A stretch of DNA of 64,000 nt from Burkholderiaceae bacterium (GCA_023954035.1 JAMLIT010000010.1:19501-83500); one strand, 5' to 3'. Counted from the stretch's first letter, positions 54,136 through 63,128 are shown. Made by a program: numbers and translations. The notes: generated by a model not told the origin, from the letters alone.

Positions 54136-54591
54136 TCAGGCGGAAGCTGCCAGCGCTGGGCCGACTTCAGCCCCCAATGCCTGAAGGCGCTTTCGCAACC
54201 GCAGCACTGCGCGGTCTTTGCTCAGCAGAATCGCGCTGTGCTGCACCGCCAGGTCGACGAACGGCTGATCGTCCGGGTCCTTGCAGATGGCGCTGGTGCG
54301 AGGGGCAGGTTCCACCGTCTGCACGCCAGCGTCATAACGGGCGAGCACTTCCTCCGGCGTCAGCCGGTAGAACGCAACACGGGGCGCGATTTGCGGATAG
54401 CCCAGCACGCGCGCCAGTTCGCTGCGCATGCCCGCTGTGGCGACCCAGCGCAGTGCCCCCGAAGCCAGCAGGCCAGGCAGCGCGGCGACGGCAGGGTCGG
54501 CAAATACCAGCAGGTCGAGCACCACATTGGTGTCCAGCACCAGGGCGCGGCTGCCTGCAGCGGGCGGCCGGGCCTTGGATTCAGGCGCCAT
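54136..54591 (-). CDS. PIN-domain ribonuclease-like protein
   Basis: A 151-residue protein of the PIN (PilT N-terminus) fold: VLDTNVVLDLLV supplies the first acidic residues, CKDPDDQPFVDLA the central acidic cluster, and LLSKDRAVLRL the last. It is predicted to be a metal-dependent RNase. Such proteins are often annotated as VapC-like toxins, but no antitoxin gene is adjacent. It overlaps the 3' end of the rlmL-type gene by 11 bases. Confidence 0.82.
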   Translation of the reverse strand: MAPESKARPPAAGSRALVLDTNVVLDLLVFADPAVAALPGLLASGALRWVATAGMRSELARVLGYPQIAPRVAFYRLTPEEVLARYDAGVQTVEPAPRTSAICKDPDDQPFVDLAVQHSAILLSKDRAVLRLRKRLQALGAEVGPALAASA

Positions 54592-55900
54592 GGGCAGGGG
54601 CGGCAGCGTCCCCTGGGCGCTGGCGCAGGCTGCCGCGAATCAGGTCGAAGCGAAACAGCCGGCATTCGATGGGACCGTTCCACATCGGGACCCGGCGCGA
54701 CTCCTTCAGGCGCATCTTGCCGGGGAGCTTCAAGTCGGGCGTGAGCATCCAGGCCTGCCAGCCGGTGTAGTTTTTCTTCCAGTGGCTGGCAAGCTGCTGG
54801 AAGAATTCGCTGCCGTCTCCCCCAGCCCCCTCCGCGCCCGGTACTTCTGCCGCTTCCCGGCCCACCACCGCGCCCTGCGCGCGCTGCTGGGCGCGCTCGC
54901 GCGCGTTCTGGCCCGCGCTGCCTGCGGCGGCGATGCGCTCGCCATACGGTGGATTGAGCAGCATGATCCCCGACTCCTCGCAGGGCGGCATGCGCTGCAG
55001 GGCGTCGCCGCCGCGCAGTTGCAGCGCGCCCGCGACGCCAGCGCGCTGGGCGTTGTGCTCGGCAAAATCGACCATGCGGTGTGAAATATCACTGCCAAAT
55101 ATGCCCGTAGCGCAGGCAGTGATTGCGCTATTAGCTTCTTCTTTGATAGCACCCCAGACATGCGCCTGAAACGGCAGCAATTTTTCAAAGGCAAAGCGCC
55201 GTTGCAAGCCCGGCGCGATGCGGCAGGCCATTTGGGCGGCTTCGATCAGCACCGTGCCGCTGCCGCAGCAGGGGTCGTAAAGCGGCAGGGGCGCCTCGCC
55301 GTGCGGATCCCAGCCGGTGGCGGCGATCATGGCGGCGGCGAGCGTCTCTTTGAGCGGGGCGTCGCCTTTGGCCCCGCCGTCGCGCACGTTGCGCCAGCCG
55401 CGCTTGAACAGCGGCTCGCCCGAGGTGTCGATGTAAACCGTGGCTTCGTCGGTGGTCAGGTGCAGGTGCACGCGCACGTCGGGCCACTGCGTGTCCACGT
55501 CGGGGCGCACGCCGGCCTTGGCACGAAAGCGGTCGGCCACGGCGTCCTTGGTGCGCAGCGCGGCAAAGTTCAGGCTGGTCAGCGGGCTGTGCTGGGCCGT
55601 GACCTCCACCTTGAAGCTCTGGCGCGGCGTGAACCAGATTTCCCAGGCAATGCTGGACGCCAGGGCGTAAATATCGTTCTCGCTGCGGTACAAGCCCTGG
55701 GCCAGCTGGACCAGCACGCGCTGCGCCAGACGGCTGTTCAGGTTGAGAAAGAGCGCATCGCGCCAAGAAGCCTTGAGCAGCACGCCGCCGCGTCCCACCA
55801 GCAGATCGTTGCCTGTGAGCCCCGTGATCTGGTGCACCTCGTCGGCCAGAAAGCCCTCGACGCCGGCGGCGCAGGGCAAGAAAAGTTGTAGCTGATTCAT
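54581..55900 (-). CDS. rlmL: 23S rRNA (guanine-N2)-methyltransferase, RlmL N-domain type
   Basis: SAM-dependent rRNA methylase equivalent to the RlmL half of E. coli RlmKL (no RlmK domain). It is 439 residues. An N-terminal THUMP domain is followed by the methyltransferase, with the SAM motif LYDPCCGSGTVLIEAA and catalytic LLNPPYGER. Residues about 251-269 (AIKEEANSAITACATGIFG) are encoded by an in-frame repeat copy between SAM motifs. It overlaps rpoN by four bases. Confidence 0.88.
   Translation of the reverse strand: MNQLQLFLPCAAGVEGFLADEVHQITGLTGNDLLVGRGGVLLKASWRDALFLNLNSRLAQRVLVQLAQGLYRSENDIYALASSIAWEIWFTPRQSFKVEVTAQHSPLTSLNFAALRTKDAVADRFRAKAGVRPDVDTQWPDVRVHLHLTTDEATVYIDTSGEPLFKRGWRNVRDGGAKGDAPLKETLAAAMIAATGWDPHGEAPLPLYDPCCGSGTVLIEAAQMACRIAPGLQRRFAFEKLLPFQAHVWGAIKEEANSAITACATGIFGSDISHRMVDFAEHNAQRAGVAGALQLRGGDALQRMPPCEESGIMLLNPPYGERIAAAGSAGQNARERAQQRAQGAVVGREAAEVPGAEGAGGDGSEFFQQLASHWKKNYTGWQAWMLTPDLKLPGKMRLKESRRVPMWNGPIECRLFRFDLIRGSLRQRPGDAAAPAHGA
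55096..55150 (+). repeat. Palindromic repeat copy inside rlmL
   Basis: AAATATGCCCGTAGCGC, then GATTGCGCTATTAGCT, then TTTGATAGC aligns block by block with consensus AAATGGCCTCTAGCGC, AAAGCGCTAACAGCT and TTTGATAGC. It lies antisense within the gene and preserves the frame. The local base composition is AT-rich compared with the flanks. Confidence 0.72.
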
Positions 55901-57456
55901 AGTGTCTTGCGCAGCGTCGTGACCGGAATCTTCAGCGCTTCGCGATACTTGGCCACGGTGCGGCGCGCGCAGTCGATGCCTTGCTCCTTGAGCATGTCGG
56001 CAATCTGGTTGTCAGACAGCGGCCTGGCCGGGTTCTCGGCGGCGACAAACTGTTTGATGAGCGCCCGCACCGCCGTGCTCGACGCGTTGCCGCCGGTGTC
56101 CGTCCCCAGGCCCGAGCCAAAGAAGTACTTGAGCTCGTAGGTGCCCTGGGGGGTCGCCATGTACTTGGCGGTGGTAACGCGCGAGATCGTCGATTCGTGC
56201 AGGCCCAGCTCGTCGGCAATGTCGCGCAGCACCAGCGGGCGCATGGCGAGTTCGCCGTGCACAAAGAAGTTTTTCTGCCGCTCGACAATCGCCTTGGAGA
56301 CCCGCAGGATGGTGTCAAAGCGCTGCTGAATGTTCTTGATGAACCAGCGCGCTTCCTGCAGGCGCTGCTGCAGTGCCTGGTGGCCGTCGCTGCCGCGGTG
56401 GCCGCGCAGGGCGCCTGCGTAGATGTCGTGCACGCGCAGGCGCGGCATCACATCGGGGTTGAGCTGAACGACGAACTGTGCCGAGCCCGTGCCCACGCGG
56501 CGCACCAGGACGTCGGGCACGATGGCGTTGCGCTCCACATTGGAAAAGCGCCGCCCAGGCCGGGGTTCGAGCTGCGCAATCAAGGCCATGGCTGCGCGCG
56601 TGACTTCTTCGCTGGCACCGCAAAGCGGCGCCAGACGCCGCAGATCGCGCCGTGCCAACAGGTCGAGTGGCTGCTGGCAGATGCACAGCGCCGTGGCCAC
56701 CAGAACTGCATCGTGCACGCCGTCCGCCTGCAGTTCGCGCAGCTGCAGGCTCAGGCATTCGCCCAGATGGCGCGCGCCCACGCCCGTGGGCTCCAGGCTC
56801 TGCAACAAACGCAGCGCCACGGTAAAGCGGTGCACCAGTTCTTCGGCTTCCTCGGCGTCCCCCTGCGCCAAGCCTGCGGCCAGCGCCTCGATGGGATCTT
56901 CCAGGTAGCCGTTGTCGCTGAGCGACTCGATCAGGAAGGAGAGCGCCGCGCGGTCGATGTCCCCGAGCCGCAGCGCCAGCGCCTGGCGGTGCAGGAAGTC
57001 GGTGAGCGAGCCGTGCTCGTGCGCGCGGTCGAGCGCATCGCCCGTGCCTTCGCCGGAATCGCTGGACACTCGCGCGGGGGCGTCGCCGCCCCACTCGGCG
57101 TCGTCCGGCGCCATCTCATGCGTTCCGTCACCGGACCAATCCAGCAGGTCGTCGGCCGGGAAATCTGAGTCATTTTGGCTCTCAGCGCTTGCTGTGCTTG
57201 TGTTGTCAGCTCCTGAATACGTAGCAAACTCCATGCTTGCGTCTGTGCTCTCTGCCGGGATATCGGCATGCGCCAGGCCAAATTCTTCCCGCGGCGCCTC
57301 TTCGTTTTCGCGTTCCAGAAACGGGTTTTCGTCCAGCATCTGCTCGACTTCCTGGGCGATTTCCAGCGTCGAGAGCTGCAGCAAACGGATGGATTGCTGC
57401 AGCTGCGGCGTCAAGGCCAGGTGCTGCGAGACGCGCAGCGACAGGCCCGGCTTCAT
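55897..57456 (-). CDS. rpoN: RNA polymerase sigma-54 factor
   Basis: Directs RNA polymerase to -24/-12 promoters. It is 519 residues. Region I is the Gln/Leu-rich start (LALTPQLQQSIRLLQLSTLE), region II is acidic, and region III ends with the helix-turn-helix and the RpoN box ARRTVAKYRE. Residues about 77-96 (MEFATYSGADNTSTASAES) are encoded by a repeat copy within the variable acidic region II. ATG 57456 is used, though no strong ribosome site is seen. Downstream of lptAB, its conserved place. Confidence 0.96.
   Translation of the reverse strand: MKPGLSLRVSQHLALTPQLQQSIRLLQLSTLEIAQEVEQMLDENPFLERENEEAPREEFGLAHADIPAESTDASMEFATYSGADNTSTASAESQNDSDFPADDLLDWSGDGTHEMAPDDAEWGGDAPARVSSDSGEGTGDALDRAHEHGSLTDFLHRQALALRLGDIDRAALSFLIESLSDNGYLEDPIEALAAGLAQGDAEEAEELVHRFTVALRLLQSLEPTGVGARHLGECLSLQLRELQADGVHDAVLVATALCICQQPLDLLARRDLRRLAPLCGASEEVTRAAMALIAQLEPRPGRRFSNVERNAIVPDVLVRRVGTGSAQFVVQLNPDVMPRLRVHDIYAGALRGHRGSDGHQALQQRLQEARWFIKNIQQRFDTILRVSKAIVERQKNFFVHGELAMRPLVLRDIADELGLHESTISRVTTAKYMATPQGTYELKYFFGSGLGTDTGGNASSTAVRALIKQFVAAENPARPLSDNQIADMLKEQGIDCARRTVAKYREALKIPVTTLRKTL
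57171..57228 (+). repeat. Palindromic repeat copy inside rpoN
   Basis: CATTTTGGCTCTCAGCGCTT, then TGTCAGCTCCTGAATACG and TAGC aligns with consensus ATTTTGGCCTCTAGCGCTT, CAGCTATTTTGA and TAGC. It lies antisense to rpoN, in frame, in the linker-like region II, where length and sequence vary between species. Confidence 0.75.
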
Positions 57457-57507
57457 GCGACCCAACCACTACCGCGCGCAGGCAAAGAAAGGAATGCGCC
57501 CATCACG

Positions 57508-58323
57508 CTACATCCGGAAGTGCTCGCCCAGGTACACCCGGCGCACTTCCGCGTTGTCGACGATTTCTGTCGGTGTGCCCTCGGCCAGCACCTCGCCTTC
57601 GCTGATGATGAAGGCGTGATCGCAGATGCCCAGCGTTTCGCGCACGTTGTGGTCGGTGATCAATACGCCGATGCCGCGCGCCTTCAGAAAACCGATGATG
57701 CGCTGGATCTCGATCACGGCGATCGGGTCGATGCCGGCAAAAGGCTCGTCAAGCAGGATAAAACGCGGCTGCGTCGCCAGCGCCCGGGCAATCTCGACGC
57801 GCCGCCGTTCACCCCCCGAGAGCGAGAGCGCCGACGAGTCGCGCAGGTGCTCCACACGCAGCTCCTGCAAAAGCGAGGTGAGACGCTCCTCGATCACTTC
57901 CTTGGACAGGGGCTTGCCATCTTCGCCATGCTGCAGCTCCAGCACGGCGCGCACATTTTGCTGCACCGTGAGCTTGCGGAAGATCGAGGCCTCCTGCGGC
58001 AGATAAGACATGCCAAGCCGCGAGCGCCGGTGAATCGGCATGTTGCCCACCGAGCGGCCATCGATGAAGATGTCGCCCGCGTCGCTGCGCACCAGGCCAA
58101 CGATCATGTAGAACGAGGTGGTTTTGCCGGCACCATTGGGGCCGAGCAAGCCCACGACTTCACCCTTGCGCACGTTGAGCGAGACATCCTTGACGACCTT
58201 GCGTCCGCCGTAGGCCTTGGCCAGGTGGCGCACTTCCAGCAAGCTCGACGACGCAGCCGCCGGTTCGCTGCTTGCACCAGGCGCCGCCTCGCCAAGCGCT
58301 TCGCTGGCCTCGGTGGCGCTCAT
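57508..58323 (-). CDS. lptB: LPS export ABC transporter ATPase LptB
   Basis: Cytoplasmic ATPase of the LptB2FG complex that extracts lipopolysaccharide from the inner membrane. It is 271 residues. Walker A is [13 protein letters not shown], the signature [16 protein letters not shown], and Walker [17 protein letters not shown]. About 28 extra Ala/Ser-rich residues precede the ABC core ([13 protein letters not shown]), so a later start is possible. It overlaps lptA by four bases. Confidence 0.96.
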   Translation of the reverse strand: MSATEASEALGEAAPGASSEPAAASSSLLEVRHLAKAYGGRKVVKDVSLNVRKGEVVGLLGPNGAGKTTSFYMIVGLVRSDAGDIFIDGRSVGNMPIHRRSRLGMSYLPQEASIFRKLTVQQNVRAVLELQHGEDGKPLSKEVIEERLTSLLQELRVEHLRDSSALSLSGGERRRVEIARALATQPRFILLDEPFAGIDPIAVIEIQRIIGFLKARGIGVLITDHNVRETLGICDHAFIISEGEVLAEGTPTEIVDNAEVRRVYLGEHFRM

Positions 58324-59006
58324 CGGCGCGGGCCTTCCAGGCGGCTGCTGGGCTTGAGGTCCGGGTTCGGACCGGGCGCAGGGGCGGCGGGCGCGGCGGG
58401 CGACGCATCGCGCGGGGCCAGGATGGCGCGAACGCGCCCGCCCGCCTCTGCGCCATCGCCCGGCGACTTGCCGGACTTGCGGCCCTCAACGGTGAAGACG
58501 TCGGTGAGGTTGTTGTACACGATGACCTCGCCGGTGATCTCGTCGCTCAGTTCGCCGCCCCTATAGCGACGCAATTGGGCGCGCGCGACAAAACGAACCG
58601 TGTCGGCCTTGCCGCTGTACTCGATGGTTTCCCCTTCGCCTTCGATGAATTCTTCAGGTGCGCCCGCGGGGGTGTCGCGCTTCTGCCGGAAAAACGCGCG
58701 CTGACCGCCCCCACCCGTCACCACGGCCGACTGGTAGCCCTCATCATCCTGGCGCACTTCCAGGCGGGCCCCGCGCAGCACGATACTGCCTTTGGTGACG
58801 ACGACGCGGCCGGTGAAAACGCTGGTCTGCTGCAAGGCGTCGTGGCGCAGCTGGTCGGCTTCGATGTTCATGGGCTGGTTGCGATCGGCTTTCTCCGCGA
58901 ACGCAGGCAATGCAGCCAGGGCGCAGACGGCAGCGGCCAGGCCCAGCACGACGGCACAGGCGCGCCTGCGACGGCCGTGGGGGAGGAAGGGGGAAGTCAG
59001 GAGCAT
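58320..59006 (-). CDS. lptA: Periplasmic LPS-binding protein LptA
   Basis: Forms the periplasmic bridge carrying lipopolysaccharide to the outer membrane. The 228-residue protein has a signal peptide ([21 protein letters not shown]) and the OstA beta-jellyroll pattern [40 protein letters not shown], with a Pro/Ala-rich tail. ATG 59006 gives a normal signal. lptC and kdsC, its usual upstream partners in enterics, are absent here; dsbA lies upstream. Confidence 0.94.
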   Translation of the reverse strand: MLLTSPFLPHGRRRRACAVVLGLAAAVCALAALPAFAEKADRNQPMNIEADQLRHDALQQTSVFTGRVVVTKGSIVLRGARLEVRQDDEGYQSAVVTGGGGQRAFFRQKRDTPAGAPEEFIEGEGETIEYSGKADTVRFVARAQLRRYRGGELSDEITGEVIVYNNLTDVFTVEGRKSGKSPGDGAEAGGRVRAILAPRDASPAAPAAPAPGPNPDLKPSSRLEGPRR

Positions 59007-59056
59007 GCGTAGGTCCGAAGTGGGCGCGCAGAGCCGCCCTGCGGCGGCACGAATCT

Positions 59057-59072
59057 TGCAGTCATTGTGCCA
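59057..59072 (-). promoter_or_regulatory. Candidate sigma-54 promoter of lptA-lptB-rpoN
   Basis: Minus-strand TGGCACAATGACTGCA has the -24 GG and -12 GC ten bases apart and a perfect TGGCAC block. One position differs from consensus (C for T before TGC). It lies between the dsbA terminator and the lptA start, where the operon promoter must be. It would make rpoN autoregulated. Enhancer sites were not identified. Confidence 0.4.
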
Positions 59073-59082
59073 CGCACCCACG

Positions 59083-59106
59083 AAAAAAAGCCCGCGTCGG
59101 CGGGCT
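59083..59106 (-). terminator. Rho-independent terminator after dsbA
   Basis: On the minus strand AGCCCGC, a CGAC loop and GCGGGCT form a perfect seven-pair stem followed by seven T. It lies 22 bases past the dsbA stop and separates dsbA from lptA transcription. Confidence 0.9.
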
Positions 59107-59128
59107 GCGGGAAGGCGGCGTTTGCGCG

Positions 59129-59779
59129 CTATGGGCTCTTGGCTGCCAGCGCCTCAACGACCTTGAGCATCGCTTTCAAGCTGCCTGCCATGGTTCCGTC
59201 GACGTAGTACCGCCCCGCCACACCCATGGAGGGAACGCCTTCGACCCCATAGGCATCCTGCAGCTGGGAAGCCTTGCGGACCTGGTTGGAGACGGTGAAG
59301 GAGTTGTACATCTCCTTGAACTTGGCCAGGTCCATGCCAGGCTGCTTGCCGATCCAGGCAAAAATTGCGTCGTCCTTGGAAAGATTTTGCTTCTCAACGT
59401 GGATCGCCCGAAACAACCTGGAATGCAGTTCATCGACCTTGCCCATGCCTTCCAGCGCGTAATACAGTTTTTGCTGCGGCGCAAAGCTGGCGTTGAAAGC
59501 GATTGGCACCCTGCGAAAGGCGATGTTTTTTGGCGCCGTCTTGAGCCAGGCTTCCAGCGTGGGCTCGAATTCATTGCAGTGCGGGCAGTTGTACCAAAAG
59601 AATTCGATGACCTCGACCTTGCCAGCAGGCGCGTCCGTGGCGACGGGTTTGGACAGCCGGGTGTACTCCTTGCCTTCCTTGGGCGCGGCGCTCTGGGCCC
59701 ACACGGGCAGCGAAAAGCCCGAGACGAGCATTGCGCCAGCGGTAGCCGCGGTGGCGGTGGAAAAATCGCGTCGATTCAT
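59129..59779 (-). CDS. dsbA: Thiol:disulphide interchange protein DsbA
   Basis: Periplasmic oxidase that introduces disulphides. It is 216 residues. The leader MNRRDFSTATAATAGAMLVS contains a Tat-like RRDF rather than a plain Sec signal. The active site is FFWYNCPHCNEFEP and the cis-Pro loop VEGVPSMGV, both typical. Tat-type leaders are common on DsbA in this bacterial group. It follows the SPOR gene on the same strand. Confidence 0.94.
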   Translation of the reverse strand: MNRRDFSTATAATAGAMLVSGFSLPVWAQSAAPKEGKEYTRLSKPVATDAPAGKVEVIEFFWYNCPHCNEFEPTLEAWLKTAPKNIAFRRVPIAFNASFAPQQKLYYALEGMGKVDELHSRLFRAIHVEKQNLSKDDAIFAWIGKQPGMDLAKFKEMYNSFTVSNQVRKASQLQDAYGVEGVPSMGVAGRYYVDGTMAGSLKAMLKVVEALAAKSP

Positions 59780-59831
59780 GCAAAAGACTCCTGTGGGGTT
59801 CGGCCTTGGGAGTGGGCCGGAATGGAAAAGT

Positions 59832-60449
59832 TCAGCGTTGCACGCGCACCAGGGCAGACTCCACCCCCGCGCCATCGAGCTTTTCCTTGAGCTGCTCGGC
59901 ATCGATGCGCTTGACGAAGGGGCCGATGCGCACGCGAAACACGGTGCGGCCGCCCTGTTCGCGCTCGTTCAGGCGGGCCTCCCAGCCCAGCATCGCCAAT
60001 TTGGCGCGCTGGGCGTCGGCGTCCTGCCTGGTACGAAACGCACCCGCCTGCACGAAGTAGTCAAAGGGATCGACGTCGGCCGCGGGCGCGGCCGCTGCCG
60101 GTGGCGTCGGCGCGGCGCTGCGCGCTTTGGCAAGATCGCCCAAGGGGTCTTCCGGCACGGCCGCCGGCGCTGGCGCCGACGCTGGCGCTGCCGCGACACC
60201 TGCTGCCGGCCCGGTGGCGCCGGACGCGGGCCGGGCGCCGCTTTTGCCGTACAGCGGGGAGTTCGGGTCCCAATTCTTGTTCTTTTGCGCTTCGACGTTG
60301 TCCTGCTCGGTGCCGCGTGTGGCGCCTTTGTTCAGAAAGGGCACGGGCAGCTTGGTGACATAGACGGCGACGCCCAGTGCCACGCCCAAGCCGACCAGCA
60401 GGCCGAGAATGAATCCAACGATGGTCCCGCCCGTTTGTTTCTTGTTCAT
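59832..60449 (-). CDS. SPOR-domain membrane protein
   Basis: Inner-membrane protein of 205 residues with a short cytoplasmic start, one membrane segment (GTIVGFILGLLVGLGVALGV) and an Ala/Pro-rich periplasmic linker. The C-terminal SPOR domain (DYFVQAGAFRTRQDADAQRA, RVRIGPFVKRIDAEQLKEKL) binds denuded septal peptidoglycan. FtsN-like architecture suggests a role in division, but it need not be FtsN itself. It lies 14 bases after argS, the common arrangement. Confidence 0.92.
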   Translation of the reverse strand: MNKKQTGGTIVGFILGLLVGLGVALGVAVYVTKLPVPFLNKGATRGTEQDNVEAQKNKNWDPNSPLYGKSGARPASGATGPAAGVAAAPASAPAPAAVPEDPLGDLAKARSAAPTPPAAAAPAADVDPFDYFVQAGAFRTRQDADAQRAKLAMLGWEARLNEREQGGRTVFRVRIGPFVKRIDAEQLKEKLDGAGVESALVRVQR

Positions 60450-60463
60450 ATGCTTGCCGAGTT

Positions 60464-62161
60464 TCACATCCTGCGCGGCGCCGACACGCCCAGCACCGCC
60501 AGGCCATTGTGCAATACCTGCGCTGTGGCGGCGACGAGCGCCAGGCGCGCTGATTTGACGCGTTCGTCGTCCACCAGAATGCGCTCGGCGTCGTAGTAGC
60601 TGTGGTAGCTGGCGGCCAGGTCGCGCAGATAGAAGGTCACGTCGTGCGGTGCTTCGCCCTCGGTGGCTGCCGTCAGCATCTCGGGGTATTTGGCCAGTTG
60701 CAGCATCAGCGCCTGGGCTTGCGGCCCGTCCAGGGGCGAGAGATCCGCGCCCGCCAGGCCAGAAGCATCGCCGCCCCAGGCCGCGAGCACCGAATGAATG
60801 CGGGCATGGGCGTACTGCACGTAGTACACCGGGTTGTCGTTGTTCTGCGCCACGGCCAGGTCGACATCGAAGGTGTATTCGGTATCGGGCTTGCGGCTCA
60901 GGAGGAAGAAGCGCACGGCGTCCTTGCTGGTCCATTCGATCAGGTCGCGCAGCGTGACGTAGCTGCCGGCACGCTTGCTGATCTTGACCTCCTCGCCGCC
61001 CTTGACCACACGCACCATGGTGTGCAGCACGTAATCGGGGTAGCCCTGCGGAATGCCGACGTCGGCCGCCTGCAGGCCCGCGCGCACGCGGGCGATGGTG
61101 CCGTGGTGGTCCGTGCCCTGAACATTCACGACTTTGGTGAAGCCACGCTCCCACTTGGCGATGTGGTAGGCCACGTCGGGCACAAAGTAGGTGTAGCTGC
61201 CGTCCTGCTTGCGCATGACGCGGTCCTTGTCATCGCCGTAGTCGCTGGTCCTGAGCCACAGGGCGCCGTCCTGCTCGTAGGTCTTGCCGTTGGCAATCAG
61301 GCGCTCAACCGTGGCCTCGACGCGGCCGCTGGTGTACAGGCTCGATTCGAGGTAGTACGCGTCGAATTGGAGGTTGAAGGCCTGAAGGTCCTTGTCCTGC
61401 TCATGGCGCAGGTAGGCGACGGCAAAGTTGCGGACCGATTCGACATCGTCCACGTCGCCGCTGGCGGTGTAGCTGCGATCATCGGCCTGAACGGTTTTCC
61501 TGGCCAGAAAATCGTTGGCAATGTCTTGAATGTAGTCGCCGTTGTAGAACGCCTTGCTGGCCGGATCCTCGGGGTCGATGGGCCAGCAGGCATCGCCCGG
61601 CTTGAACCCCTTGGCGCGCAATTGCGTGCTGTGCGTCAGCGTCTGTATCTGGACCCCGGCGTCGTTGTAATAGAACTCGCGGTGCACGTCCCAACCTTGC
61701 GTGGCAAACAGGTTGCTCAACGCGTCGCCCAGCGCCGCCTGGCGACCGTGGCCCACGTGCAGTGGGCCGGTCGGGTTGGCCGATACGAATTCCACCAGCA
61801 CCTTCTCGCCACGACGGGGCTGCAGGCCAAAGCGCGATCCGGTGTCCAGCACCTCTTGCACCACCTGCTGCTTGGCTGCGGCTCGGAGTCGGATGTTGAG
61901 AAAACCCGGCCCGGCAATGTCCATGGCCTGCACCCAGCGCTCAAACGCGGGCGCGGCCAGCAGCGCGGTGCGCAGGCGCTCGGCCAGTTCGCGCGGGTTG
62001 GCCTTGAGCGGTTTGGCCAGTTGCATCGCGGCGGTGCAAGCGAAGTCGCCATGCGCGGCCACCTTGGGCGACTCGAACGCGGCGCGGGCGCCAGCGCCGG
62101 GGGAAAAGCGCTCCAGCACGTCGGCGAGAGCCGCGAGCAGTTGTTTTTTTGCGGTAAGCAT
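60464..62161 (-). CDS. argS: Arginyl-tRNA synthetase
   Basis: Charges tRNA-Arg. It is 565 residues, class I. An N-terminal Add-1 domain precedes the signature [20 protein letters not shown] (HVGH) and the KMSKS-equivalent region [17 protein letters not shown]. The C-terminal anticodon-binding helices end [18 protein letters not shown]. Length is normal. It is transcribed divergently from psiF. Confidence 0.97.
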   Translation of the reverse strand: MLTAKKQLLAALADVLERFSPGAGARAAFESPKVAAHGDFACTAAMQLAKPLKANPRELAERLRTALLAAPAFERWVQAMDIAGPGFLNIRLRAAAKQQVVQEVLDTGSRFGLQPRRGEKVLVEFVSANPTGPLHVGHGRQAALGDALSNLFATQGWDVHREFYYNDAGVQIQTLTHSTQLRAKGFKPGDACWPIDPEDPASKAFYNGDYIQDIANDFLARKTVQADDRSYTASGDVDDVESVRNFAVAYLRHEQDKDLQAFNLQFDAYYLESSLYTSGRVEATVERLIANGKTYEQDGALWLRTSDYGDDKDRVMRKQDGSYTYFVPDVAYHIAKWERGFTKVVNVQGTDHHGTIARVRAGLQAADVGIPQGYPDYVLHTMVRVVKGGEEVKISKRAGSYVTLRDLIEWTSKDAVRFFLLSRKPDTEYTFDVDLAVAQNNDNPVYYVQYAHARIHSVLAAWGGDASGLAGADLSPLDGPQAQALMLQLAKYPEMLTAATEGEAPHDVTFYLRDLAASYHSYYDAERILVDDERVKSARLALVAATAQVLHNGLAVLGVSAPRRM

Positions 62162-62270
62162 CGGCGGATTTTACGGGGCAGGCCACCGCGCCTGCTGCCG
62201 CCCCTGCTGCAGGCGTATATTGCGCTCGCGGGGTGGTTTGGCCCCGTGCCATTCCTCCAACGGAGCCCCC

Positions 62271-62609
62271 ATGAAAAAGCTTCTTGCCCTGACCACCCTC
62301 GGAATTGCCTGCACTTTCGGCGCCGCCCATGCCGCCGACGCGCCCGCTGCGGCTGCAGCAGCGCCAGCAGCCACGGCTTCGGCCGCCGCCAAAGCGCCCA
62401 GCAAGCAGCAGTCGAAAATGACGACCTGCAATGCCCAAGCCAAAGACATGAAAGGTGAGGAGCGCAAGGCCTTCATGAAGACCTGTTTGAGCAACAAGCC
62501 CGAAGCCCCCGCCACCCAGCAAAGCAAGATGAAAACCTGCAATGCCGAAGCCGCCGGCAAAAAGGGCGCCGAGCGCAAGGCCTTCATGAGCGAATGCCTG
62601 AAAAAGTGA
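62271..62609 (+). CDS. psiF: PsiF-repeat periplasmic protein
   Basis: A 112-residue secreted protein: a signal peptide ending GAAHAAD, an Ala-rich linker, then two PsiF repeats (SKMTTCNAQAKDMKGEERKA and SKMKTCNAEAAGKKGAERKA), each closing with FM..CL. E. coli PsiF is induced by phosphate starvation; its role is unknown. CGGAG stands before the ATG. A strong terminator follows. Confidence 0.92.
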   Translation: MKKLLALTTLGIACTFGAAHAADAPAAAAAAPAATASAAAKAPSKQQSKMTTCNAQAKDMKGEERKAFMKTCLSNKPEAPATQQSKMKTCNAEAAGKKGAERKAFMSECLKK

Positions 62610-62625
62610 ACCGACGCCCTTCCCG

Positions 62626-62651
62626 AAAAACCCCGCGACGCGGGGTTTTTT
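62626..62651. terminator. Bidirectional Rho-independent terminator
   Basis: AAAAA, then CCCCGC, a GA loop, GCGGGG, then TTTTTT. The stem is perfect and both strands end in a U-run. It serves convergent psiF and the DUF2214 gene. Confidence 0.93.
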
Positions 62652-62672
62652 GCTGTCTGAAGACAGCGTATT

Positions 62673-63128
62673 TCAGCGCGTCAGCACGCCGCGCGCGAGC
62701 AGCGCCGCAGCCAGCAGCACCAGGCCAATCAAATGCGTTTCGATCATGATCCAGCGGCGCGTGGCGCGCACCTCGTCGGGCGGCGGCAGCGCGCCTGTCG
62801 CGACCAGGTTGCGGCGCCAGCGCAAGAAGGAAGCGGTAGACCTGAGCGACATCAGCACAATGACCAGAAACAGCCCGAGCTTGAGGTGCAGCAACGGCTG
62901 GCTCCAGTACCAGGCCACGCCCTTGACACCCCAGAACGTGCGCGCCAGCCCCGCCAGCAGCACGCTGAGCGCGAAGATGCCGTAGATCAGATCCAAGCGC
63001 ACAAGGCGGTGCACCACTGCGGCATTCATCCATTCGGTGCGGCACAGCGCCGCTTCGCTTGCCATGAAGACCACCATGGTGAAGATGGCGACCAAATGGA
63101 AGAAGGCCAGAAACGATTCCAGGATCAC
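62673..63128 (-). CDS. DUF2214-type membrane protein
   Basis: A 151-residue polytopic protein with four hydrophobic segments, starting ILESFLAFFHLVAIFTMVVF and ending IGLVLLAAALLARGVL. FASEAALCRTEWM-like and RLVRLDLIYGIFALSVLLAG segments match DUF2214. GTG 63128 overlaps the LysR stop (GTGA), so it is coupled to the regulator. Function unknown; conserved His and Arg suggest a redox or ligand-binding membrane protein. Confidence 0.82.
   Translation of the reverse strand: MILESFLAFFHLVAIFTMVVFMASEAALCRTEWMNAAVVHRLVRLDLIYGIFALSVLLAGLARTFWGVKGVAWYWSQPLLHLKLGLFLVIVLMSLRSTASFLRWRRNLVATGALPPPDEVRATRRWIMIETHLIGLVLLAAALLARGVLTR

Noticed and set aside
54136-54591. VapBC-type toxin-antitoxin pair
   Set aside because: Only the PIN protein is present; no antitoxin ORF lies on either side, so a toxin label is not supported.
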